A stretch of 64,000 nt of DNA from Mesocentrotus franciscanus (taxonomy: Eukaryota; Echinodermata; Echinoidea; Camarodonta; Strongylocentrotidae): positions 19,158,259 through 19,222,258 of the forward strand of contig CP137684.1 in assembly GCA_037976565.1 (NCBI GenBank). The letters run 5' to 3'. Within the stretch, counting starts at the first letter, position 1. The number at the start of each line of letters is the position of its first letter. Below the pieces are notes generated by a model. The model saw only the letters and a program-made list of their open reading frames with translations, had not been told where the DNA came from and ran no database searches. The position numbers were made by a program, and so were the translations under genes. Below, one piece after another: positions 34,501-46,500 of this stretch.

Positions 34501-37500
34501 TTACGTGTTCTTATGAATTGCTTGAGATTTAGGGAAAGGTATAAAAGCTGCAAATCCGAACACTTCATTTTCAGTTGTTATTTTTTGGCTAAAAATCGTA
34601 AGGACTCGAAAATATTCGTAACTATTCATAAGAACACGTAAACAGGTCGTAACTAACACGTAAGTTGCTCGTAGTATTACATCGTAATAATCCGTAATAA
34701 ACCGTAAATAGCTCGTAACAACTCTTAAATCGGTCGTAAAAGTGGCAAAATCGTAAGGATCCGTGAAAGATCCGTGAATATGTGCGATCCGTAAGGACTC
34801 GTAAGAAAATCTGTGTATGTGAAGGGGGTATTAACAATCATCAATAATCACAATATTATTAAGTATATTGCATTAAAAGAATAAAATTTATACTAAGCTG
34901 AAGGAGGCAGTGCAATTAAAAAGCCTGTTTTAATCTCGTCCATCCAGGCACGTCCACGCCAGTACACCTTTCCAGCTAAGACTGCTTTACGCATTAACAT
35001 ACATACACACGTGCGCACCCTCATGAATACACATGACACACCTCTACACACACCTCTTACACAAACGCAAAATATATACATACACTCCCTACACTCACGG
35101 ACACTGTAATCAACTTGAGAGGTGCTCTGGCATAAAAATGCCTGGATGATATAATTGAGACAATAAGTTATCTCAGGATAAAATAGCTATTACGCAACGG
35201 CGGCTTTGAAAGAAGAGAGAGAAGAAAGAAAGAGGAAGGAGAAGAGACATTCATGCAAATTACTACGCTGGGGGTGGAGGGCAGTGTAACGCATTTGCAG
35301 ATGACAGATGAGTTATTTGTTATTGTTTTGTTTCATTTTTCTTTAAAATATATTATATGGTCAGTATGTGATCACAAAACCATGTTATTGCAGAATTCAA
35401 ATAATTTTGTTCATTAGTGAAAAGGCAAAATATTTGGCTCTGACAAGACTTTAAATAAAACTACCGGTTATTTTAGAATAAAATTTCCTGCGAAAGAGCA
35501 AGTTTCAAATGTGTTACACTGCCGTCATTAAAGTTGAATACATACACAATTACACATATGTATAATTAAAACATAAATAAATATTGTGTCATTATTAACA
35601 AAGCATCATGTATACACACATTGGACTTTCTGCTTAACAATGTACTTATGTAAAGCACATAGAGACATATTGTATGGTGCACTATAGAAAAAAAATTATT
35701 ATTATTATCATTATTATTATTATTATTATTACAGGTATGTATACACATTGACACACATGAATTGCACATCATCCAAAAACCTAAGCACTGCTATTTATTT
35801 GACATAACAGTGAGCATAGCTCATCTGTTAAATTCACTTTTTCTGTTTGGATGCATGAAATCTTTGTCCAATAACATAATAAAGGGTCAAGTAGCAATAT
35901 GATTTTGATCTTGTTTATTCTGTCTTATTGATAATGAAAATAATTCCCTGTGTGATTACTTTCCCTTTTTTTAATCTCATTTATCTCTTATTTTCTCTTT
36001 TGTTGGTACTGTAATAGAATCATTTCTAATAATTAAAAATGTACATGTATTATACACTGTGGTCGTTTGTGATCAAATTTGTGAATGTGCAAATTATGTC
36101 TACAATAATATAACTATGATTTGTATACCATGTCTACAATGTTTATAATCGTGCTGTGATGTCTATATTCATATTTCTTGTTGATCACTTGAGGAAGAAG
36201 TGAGATGACACATCAAAATAAAGAATAAAATAAAATCAAATAAAAAATAAAGAATAACTTGTAAACATTTCAAAAATTTGAAATATTTGTAATCTTTTAT
36301 TGCTACCCTCGGACTTGATAATGGATATATTGTAAAGACGCCACAATGTCGTTTTTTCTGATTTGAAGGAAATAAAGATCTACTTTAAAAATAAATATTC
36401 TTTTTTCTAAATGATTTACATGTGTCTTTTAAGGGGCTATCCGATCTTTTTAGCAAGTTGTTTGAAGGAAAGCAGAAAAATTAGACAAACAGATTGGTGA
36501 AAGTTTGAACCAAATCTAGTAAACATTGAGAGAGGTATGAAGTTTTGAAAGTCGTAATTTCGTGTGGTGTCGTGTACGGCAACTTCCCCATTGTACAAAA
36601 TAAATGTGATATAATTTGCCAATATGAAATTCGATTCAATTAAAAAATGGTTTATTAGACAACATGTTTCATGGCATTAAGCCGTGTATACACATAATAC
36701 AAAATACAATTGAACATACGAGATACTATAAACAGTAATAAACGTTAGTAAAATGTTATTTAATATAGATGATGATTGTTGCTGGATACAGACGAAATAC
36801 ATTATCAAAGTTACAGATATAAAAGTGCAAATGATTATAAGGAGTATCAAGAAAATAAAGCCCATACTTGAAAAAGATCAGAATAGTATAGATGTACATG
36901 TATACTGGATATGATCTCTCTCTCTCTCTCATTTGGACATTTACTTGGATTACAACCCCATGGGACGATAGAACTGAAATTCACGATATTTTTTTTGTGA
37001 CGATATATGGGAGAGCTCTTCATCCCCAATAACGTCACAAATTAATTTACAATTGAATTCACTAATTCACCAATTTGATATTCACATATATTACGCGATT
37101 TTAACTTCGAAACATTTATTATTCATAATTTATTTATCCGAGTTTGTTAGTTGTAGTCAGATTTGTCTGGTTTTACCCAATTCATCTTGTTGAATGTTTT
37201 GAATACTTTTTGTATCGATTTAACTTTTGTGGTTCAGTATATAAGTGCGTATATATCATTATCATTAATATTATTGTTATTATTATTATTGTTGTTCTAA
37301 TTTCATTATTTGCTTCAGATATGTTGAAAATGAGGCAATAACAGATGGTGTAGAAATAACAAACGCATGTGAAATAAGCATCGAGGTTGCAAAGGGTGGC
37401 GAGAAAATGTGGTCAATTCCCAAAAGAGGACATGGGAATGAAGATGAAAAAGGTAAGTAGAACTTGAACAAAGATTTTGCCTTTACTATAAGTAAAATGA

Positions 37501-40500
37501 AATTCTCTGCATTTGTATATCTTTAATTCTAACATGAATTTTTCAAACTGCTGGTGACAATTAAGGATCGAAAACACTTTTAAATCAAAACTTGAAGCGT
37601 ATCTTTTCATGTTAATATCTTCATGTTTAATTTGTAAGCTATGGTTTATAAAGGTCTTTTATTTTATTCTTATTATTACTGTCATTTTTATTGTTATCAT
37701 TATCATCATTATTATCATTATTATTATCATTATTATTATTTTTGTTGATAGTATTGTTATTATTATAGTGGCTCTGGTTTATAAATTTCTTTTATTCTTA
37801 TTGTTCTCATTATTATTGTCATTTTTATTGTTACTATTATCAACATTATTATTATTGTTATTTTCATCATTATTTTTGTTGTTGTTATTAGTGTTATTAT
37901 TATTGTCACTATTATTATCATTAATACTGTCTGAAATGTTTCCTGACATAGCAATCACTAGGTTATAGTTCTTGCAGTGGTAATATAGATATAAGAAGTC
38001 AACTGAATTGTCCCTATGATATCATAGCAATATCACTTTTTTGTACTGCTATGTAAATGTCAAATTATCCAACTGATTAATAGACTGCAAAATATTTTGG
38101 AACAACTTCCCATTTCCTGTACCATCAGATTTTTTTTTAATGTCCATTTCATTCACAAGCTTTCTTTCCCTTCAGAGTCACCAAAACATATCCTTTTCAG
38201 CCTTAAATTTTGAAGAAAATCATATTTGAGTCAAGATATGTACTATACTATACTGTACTATAAGGAGTTGCAGGACATCACATCATATTTCTAGCTATCT
38301 GGCAATTTTTAACTTGCTATTAAGGCAGGATTGCGCATCAAATTGTTCATTAAAATCATTTATATGTACATGTTATTTAAATTACTCTGGAGTCATACAA
38401 TCTTATATTACAATGTAATATATGATACAATAGTCTACCATGATATATGATGATTTACTTTCAAAGAGGATGAATATAGTAAAGCTCTTGCGGATGAAAC
38501 AGCAAAGCGGCTGATCGTGACCCCACCACAGGTAATTATTATCTCCATACAGGTATTGTTTTTCTGATTTGAGGTAAACCAGTAAGAGAGAAGGAAATTT
38601 CTATCATACTTTTTAATCCAAATAAAAATCTGTATAAAAGTCAATGTAGTAGTGAGTAATGATTATGATGGATAAATGAAAATCAGCCAGTATAATTTTG
38701 TTTAAATTTATGATGATCATCCAAACAAATAAATTATATCGAAATTGTGCTCGATGAATTTGATATCAATTAATATACCTGAGTAGTAAGTAAAAATTGA
38801 TAATTATATGGGCTGTCTGAGACCACAATGCATCACAGTATATCGAGGTCGCTGTTTCCTTTGAATATGCTTTTCATTCATGATAATGTATTTTGATTAT
38901 TTTCATTATTGCAACACAAGTTTACATTTAATCCTTATTAGCCATTCAAATATTCATAAACCCTAGTACATGTATTAGATGTTAGCATCTGGAGTGTCAA
39001 GTACATAATCATGCAATGACACAATAAATTACTCTACACCAGTCCAGAACAGTGTAAATTCATAAAGATTGGGATCATCTCATGAAGCACTTAAAAAAGT
39101 AGTTCTAGTTGCTAATTGTGATGCAGTTAGTGCAAGCTGCACGATGACAATTTAATACTGGCTTATTTTGTGTACAGGATCAAGAAAGTTTAGAACCACA
39201 CAGCGATACTACTCTCAGCAGAGGCCTAAATCCTGTAGAATCAGGTTTGTGTTTATGTTTGTTTTGTTTGTGTAAGCTTTAATTTGTTTGTGGTGTTTGT
39301 TTGTCTTCTTAACTCTAGACCAATCCTTAATTCATCGTCCATAAGATATAAAGTATAATAAAAGTTGATGACAAATGAGTATTTACTTGTTAAAACTCCT
39401 TAAAGTGTTTTGACAGCAATGTTGTCATAACTATGTGAACAATTTAAACTGCAATTAATTCTAACTTATTAAATGTCAGTTACATGAAATATTCTCGAGA
39501 TAATAATCGAAATGATAATAATAGTCAAATTTTTAGGCCAATAGATAGTGGAATGATAGTGCACATGCTTCACCTGATGAGTATTCTGGCAAGGTGCCAT
39601 TTTACAAATGCACACATGCCAATCCAGCCACATTAACTTTTGCAATCTCTGCATAGGTATATCTTTAATTCTGATATTTTGAATTTCTCAAACTGTTTGT
39701 GACAAATGAGGACAAAAAAACACTTGTAAATCAAAACTTAGAGCACATCTTTTCATAAACTTTATGTAACAATTTTAAAGTACATAGTGTCTGTGCTTTA
39801 TAAATGTCTTTTTAATATCATTGTTCTTATTATTATCATTATCATTATTGTTATTATTTCATCTATATCTCAGCTTGATCTATGCTTGTTTTATCTCATT
39901 GGCACACTGAGAGCAAGCTACAACCCGTAGCCTTAGGCCTCCAGTACTTTTCGTAAAAGTCTTTCGGTACCAAGCAGGGCTGCTTTCTGCAGAAGCGCTA
40001 TCTTTGTGGTAACCCCAATCTTCCTCAGATGTTTAGGAAGATTGCTTGTGATCATGCCCAATGCACCAACCACCACAGGGACTATATATGTCTTGATATT
40101 CCACAGCCTTCCCAGTTCTCTTCGTAGGTCTTGATACTTTTCAATCTGTTTCTCTTTCTCAGTAATCCTAGCATCACCAGGCACAGCTACATCAATTATG
40201 ATGCATTGGCTGGTCCATCACCACTAATCTGGTCTCCGGGCCTTGATATCTAGATCTGTCAGGATGTTGTAATCCCAGAGCAATTTTACTTCAGCATTTT
40301 TTACAAACTTGTCTGGCTTATGATCATACCACTTGTCTGTAGCTTCAAGTCCATTGCTTACACTGATCCAGTGTAAGAGTCTGGCTACATTGTTGTTTCG
40401 TTGGAGGTACGCAACTTGCGCTATTTTACTGCATTCACTGATCAGATGATCCACTGTCTCTTCCTTTGTTCTACACATTATGCAGAGTGGAGACACATCT

Positions 40501-43500
40501 TGTTTCTCAACTTTCACCTTGAATGCATTTGTCCTCAGTGCCTGATCTTGAGCTGCAGTGATAAGACCTTCTGTCTATTTATTCAGGTCTCCCTTCTTCA
40601 TCCAGTCCCATGACCTATCATCGTTGACCTGCTCTGTCTGGTACAGCAATTGGCCATGCAGCGGCTAAGCCTTCCAATTATTAAGCTTCCTGACAGGCGC
40701 GTAGCCAGGGGACGATGGGGGCAGTCACCCCAAAAAAAAAAAACACCGACCAAAAAAACAAAAGAGAGAGAGAGAGAAGAGAAAAAAGTAAGAGGACGTA
40801 GGAAGGATAAGGAGCAGACAAAGAAACATTTTTGAAAATTCAGACATAATAATTTAATGAAACGTCAAAGCTTCTGCGCTGCGCGGGAGGGGGGGCGACT
40901 GAATCCAGAGTTGAGAACGGTACAACAAATCGTCTTCTTTCTCCAACAATTAAATGAAACGTCAAAGAAGAAAAGGTGGATACCCCCTCCAATCTACCCC
41001 CCCCCCCTCACGCGGGAGGGGGGAACTGAATTTAGACAAGGATTAAGAGTCGAGAACAGTACAACGAATCGTCTTCTTTCTCAAAAATAGATCAATGAAA
41101 CGTCAAACTGAATTCAGACACGGATTAAGAGTCGAGAACAGTACAACGAATAACCTTGTTTCTCTAATAATTTAATGAAAAGTGAAAGCTTCCGCGCAAA
41201 ACTGAATTCAGACAATGATTAACAGTCGAGAACGGTACAACGAATAGCCTTCTTTCTCTAATAATTTAATGAAACGTCCAAGCTTCCGCGCTTCGCGAAG
41301 GAGGGGGCGACTGAATTCTGTAAGTGATTCGCCCGCTTTGCTCCCCCTAAAATTAAATCCTGGCTACGCGCTTGAGCTTCCATTGTCTCTTCCTCCTTCT
41401 GATTTGCTTTGGATCTTACACATGCTCTTTCTTCAATACTGTAACGAAACCAGTGCTCTGTCAAATTCTGCCAAGCAGCTTATCTTGTCAGGATGCCTCC
41501 TGCTGGCAGGTTTTCCAAGTCCGGTACAAATTTCGCCGTAGATCCGTTTGGCAGAGATATACTGCCCCGTTGACGCTGACACCACCCTGATATACTATGC
41601 ACCACCTCTCGACCACTGTCCAGTCGACACTACCAGACTGTCACAGGTCTGCACTTCACCACCGAACTACCAACCGTTGTACTGTCATGTACCACCAGTC
41701 GACTATGCCAGTCTGCTTCTGCACCTGTCAGACGTATATACCAGTCTGCTTGTGCATGCAACTCCAATTGGCCGCACCAGTTTGCTTTTTGCATGCACCT
41801 TCAAACAACCAGACCGTCTGTCTTTGTACAGTCAGCTTACTGGCTCTGCTACACAGTAGTCCCTTACTAGCCGTCTACTCCAGACCACCGACCACCGACC
41901 ACCGAAAGAGCAACCCCTGGTATTGTCTAATGCTGAAATGCACAAGACCCAACAAACACAATTCTAACCATGGTCGTCGCCTAAAACCAGAAATCAATCT
42001 TAGGTTTCCTCATGGAAAGACATGCAAACGATCATATAAATCATTTCGTTCGCACACATTCAACTTTTATTGGGCAAAACATGGTCAGATTACTTTACGA
42101 TGTAATGTGCCCAGTGGGCGGCAGTAATCATTTAGACCGCGGCCTACAGCTCTCAATGTGCGAGACACTTGATCTAAATACACATTTCTTTAATATTTGT
42201 TGTTCTCGTTAGGTTAATTCCCAAGAATTACACAAATATTAGGTATAATTTCACTTTCCGATATCGGATCTAAATGAATCATATACCAAACAAAAACACT
42301 TATTTTAATCTATAAAACTAAATGAGAAAGACCAAGTAAATATCCATGGTAGAATAGTCATTAGACCAAAACTGTCTAAAACATGCACGATCAAACAATG
42401 TCTTAAAACGTAATTTGCACTATGCATATGATTAACTAATTACGCCATCTACGCCGAAGATGTGAGGAACACGAATTAAGACAAGTGATTTTCTTGATTC
42501 CAAACATAGCTACCTACGAAATAAAACCAATTCCGTGACAATACTCCTTCAAGTTCTAGCACATTAAGTAGTGGTTCTGTACTGTTTTGGACTTAGTAGG
42601 CTAAACCAATCTCCTCATCGCGCACACAGTCTTCCAGGCAAATCAGCCCCCGAACCCCAGATCGCCTTGGCAGATAAATACGGGGAACATCTGCTCGTGG
42701 ATGCAGCATTCGGTAGATAGTCATCTGCTTCCTTCTCTTTCTGTCCATGGTCTGAAGTTCAGTCTTGCTCCATTTGAGTATTCCAGCTCCATACCGTACA
42801 ACTGACACGATACAGCCCATGAATTTAGTGCAGAGTATTTTGGAACAAATTTCTAATTTGCTGTACCATCAGATATTTTTTTTAATTGTCCAATTCTTTC
42901 ACAAGCTTCCTATCCCTTCAGAGTTTTTATTCTTATTATGGATAGCATGTTGTTAAAAGTCACCAAAAACATATCCTTTTCAGCCTTAAGTTTTGAAGAT
43001 AGTCATATTTTAGTCAAGATGTCTACTAAAACAAATGAAGGAGTTGCATGCCATCACATCATATTTCTAGCTATCAGGTAATTTTTAACCTGCTATAAAG
43101 GCAGGATTGCAAATGAAAATTGTTCACTAAAATCATACAATTTAATTTAAATTACTCTGGAGTCATACAATCTTATATTACAATGTAATATATGATACAA
43201 TAGTCGACTATGATATATGATGATCTACTTTCACAGAGGATGAATATAGTAAAGCTCTTGCGAATGAAATACAACAGGAGCTGACTCTGACCCCACTACA
43301 GGTAATTATCATCTCCATACAGGTATTGTTTTTCTGATTTGAGGTAAAGCAGTAAGAGAGAATGAAATGGCTTTCTTATTTGTTAATCCTAATTAAAAAA
43401 TCTCTATAAAAGTAAATGCAGTAGTGAGTTATGATTATGATGGAGAAGGAAAATTCAGCAACAAGAAAAACAAAATTTATGATGACCTTCCAAACAAATT

Positions 43501-46500
43501 GTGCTCAGGTGAATTTAAAAGCAATATACCTGAGTAGTAAGTACAGAATGATAGTTGTATGGGCTGTCTGAGACTACAATGCACTACAGCAGCGTTTTTC
43601 AACTGTGATGCCGGGGCACAGTGGGATGCAGCAAGAAAAATAATTAATCTATTTTTTTTCCATTATGTAATAAAACGTCACTGTTGTGAGAAAAAATTAT
43701 GAGGGACTGCTACGTATTTCCATGAAGAAATAACGTTTCCGAGACAAGAGTCTTTTTTCCTCGCTCGCAACATTTAGAAACAGTATGATTTTAGACCGTG
43801 AAGTGCCTGAATAGCTACATTATTAGTCAATGAGGTGCCAGAATATCTCTTTTGACAGCGAGGTGCCCGAAATTGCGTTTTTACCACACTTGTTCGCTTT
43901 ACTCGCCCAGAACATTTAAAAACAGGATGATTCTGGACAACAAGATAATAATAATAATAATTTATTATTTGCTTATATAGCGCCTAACACTTACTTTATC
44001 AGAAGTCTCTAAGCGCTCTACAATAATGCAGCATAATTACCCTGGCTTTAGCAGTGCAGCTGTCACGCGCTCTGCGTTTCAAGGAATAAATTCCTACCAG
44101 GTCCCCATTTACTTCACCTGGGTGGAGTGTGGCAAATATAGATCAATGTCTTGCCCGAATATCCTTATATTCGTGCATCGAGGTGACCAAATATATGACT
44201 TTGGATTCATGGATTGGGCAGTGAGTTGCCCGCATACATGATACCATATCTTATCTAGTGTTTTTCATTTACAAAATAAAAAAATTACCACACTAAAAAT
44301 TACATTGTTTTTGCTCGCTCACTTCGCTCACTCTCAAATTTTAGACACAAAATGTGTCCCTAAATGTGTACATGGCACTTCAGGGGGGCGTTTCATGAAA
44401 CAATTAGTCGGTGGTTTTCACCGACTAATATCATTTTCACCGACAATTTTATTGTCACCGACTATTTTCCAGGCCTCTGATTGGTCAAATTTAGTCGGCG
44501 CCGACAGTTGTCGGTGGACAAATGTTGATGAAATGCCCCCCAGGTGTACTAGAATGATGGAAAATGAATCTTCTGAATTTGGGATTAGGGCGACACAAAA
44601 CTTTTCATTTCTCAAAATGTGCCGCGGCTATCAAAATATTGAAGAACAATGCACTTCAGTATGTCGAGGTCGCTGTTTCCTTTCCATATGTATTTCCTTC
44701 ATGATATTACATTTTATAAACAAGTCTAACAGCCACAAAGTATGTAAACTACTTTAGAAAACGAATTCTTACTATCGTGCTGTTTTGAACTTCAATTTCA
44801 TTACTGCAACACAAGTTTACATTTAACTCTGTATTAGCCATTCAAGTGTTCATAAACCCTAGTACATGTATTAGCTGTTTGCATCTGGAATGTCAATTTT
44901 TTACTCAGTCATGCAATGACACAATAAATTACTCTAGACTAGTCCAGAATGACAGTGTAAATTCATAAAGATTGGGATCATCTCATGAACCACTTAAAAA
45001 AATAGTTCTAGTTGCTAATTGTGATGCAGTTAGTGCAAGCTGCATGATGACAATTTAATACTGGTTTATTTTGTGTACAGGATCAAGAAAGTTTAGAACC
45101 ACACAGCGATACTACTCTCAGCAGAGGCCTGAATCCTGTAGAAGCAGGTTTGTGTATTTCTTTGTTTTGTTTTTTGTTATTTTTAGTATGTTTGTGTTGT
45201 TTGTCTGTTTTCTTAATACTCGATCAATCATTAATTCATTGTCCATAAGATATAAATTATCAATAAAAATTGATAACAAATAAGTATTTACTTGTTAAAA
45301 CTCCTTTTAAAGTGTTATCACAGATAAAATTGTTATAACCCAGTGATCAATTTAAACTGCAATCAATTTTGACTTATTAAATGTCAGTTACACGAAATAT
45401 TCTCATTATAATAATGATTATGATAATAATAGTCATATTTCACTTTTAAGGTGGTAGAATGATAGTGTACACGCTCCACTCCCTGGAGAGTATTCTGACC
45501 AGGCGCCATTTTACAAACACACACATTCCAATCCAACCACATTAACGTTCGCATCCTTCTTGGTACCCATTTAACACCGGGGTGGAGAGTGGCAGATGTA
45601 TATAAATTATGAATGTAGATATCCTACAAATATTTATTTTGTTTCTTCTTCTTTATTGTAGAAGAACTTGTCTTGGATAATGTGGAGGCACCCAAGGGGA
45701 AAGAGGAGGATGACAATATGCCAAAACAAATGGCAAGCCTGGTAGAAAAAATCCTTGAGGAACAGGTTCGCTTAAAGGTACAATTCATTTTTAACCTTGT
45801 TTTTTATGTGGGATATGTGCAAGATTTTCTACAATGCCTACATTTACAGTAAGTAAATTACTAGTAAAACCATATTTTTGCGCAGCTAACAGAATTTACC
45901 AGGTTCACTAGATGACTGTCTGGAAAGTGAGTGTTGTGTAACACGCCCTTAAACGTTAATTTTAACAGAAATGTTTCTACAGAGCTGTGACTGCCAGCAT
46001 ACACAGATATATCCACCTCTGACAACGGGTATGATAATCTGTTACAGTTAATGTTATCATCGAGTTATGGTGTGTTTCCACAGGAGTGTATAACTGCAGA
46101 TAATCCATTATACCCAGAAAGATGGAAATTAACAGTATTTCAAAATCCAAGAAAACATATGTATATAAGCTTACCAGCTGATTTCAATCTTGTTTGATGC
46201 CAGGAGTGGGATGAAAAATCTATGTTAGATCCTGAGGTTCATGAGAGTGAGAAAGATCTATCAAGGAAAAAAAAAAAAAGTTGCCTTTATTGGAACAGGT
46301 TTCCATGGAGAATAATAACCTTGTAAGGGAACCAAACCCTATTTTTTAGACTTGCTGCTCCTTCAGAGATATGTTGGACTTTATACAATCTTGTTTGCTG
46401 CACTGGAGTGAATTTAATATAGGATACAAAATGGTTATTTGCTCACTGAATGTTTTTGCTCATACTCTGCTAAAAACGATGATACAGTACGTGACATAGA

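Larger units (their letters stand above)
38085..39660 (+). repeat. Segmental tandem duplication, copy A (exons 10-11)
   Basis: It aligns by eye with 42825-45560, from CAAAATATTTTGGAACAA at the start to the TTACAAA.GCACACAT.CCAAT stretch at the end. It includes both exons, both splice-site pairs and intronic sequence such as CATGCAATGACACAATAAAT. Copy A lacks the hAT-like MITE found in copy B. Confidence 0.8.
39900..42825 (-). mobile_element. RLE-type LINE C-terminal relic, interrupted
   Basis: 42594-42820 encodes ILKWSKTELQTMDRKRRKQM, typical of sequence after the RT domain. 40224-40640 carries EGLITAAQDQALRTN and a zinc knuckle CIMCRTKEETVDHLISEC. 39933-40260 has ARRPD and IIDVAVPGD with KYQDLRRELGRLW and VPVVVGALG, the PD-D endonuclease region of R2-like/NeSL-like elements. 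About 1.9 kb of other sequence (40680-42590) splits it. The relic lies exactly between the two copies of the segmental duplication. Confidence 0.75.
42825..45560 (+). repeat. Segmental tandem duplication, copy B (exons 12-13)
   Basis: It is the counterpart of 38085-39660, enlarged by the 1,062-bp hAT-like MITE at 43590-44651. Outside that insertion the order and sequence follow copy A closely. Confidence 0.8.

Noticed and set aside
34084..34837. ORFs rich in LRV/YGL or YEL repeats
   Set aside because: Translation of the CGTAA repeat units in the foldback element.
37609..37968. 119-codon hydrophobic ORF resembling a membrane protein
   Set aside because: It is a reading of ATT/ATC microsatellite (Ile/Leu/Val runs).
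41597..42127. 176-codon ORF
   Set aside because: It spans CCACC/CGACC repeats, has no domain and lies within transposon debris.
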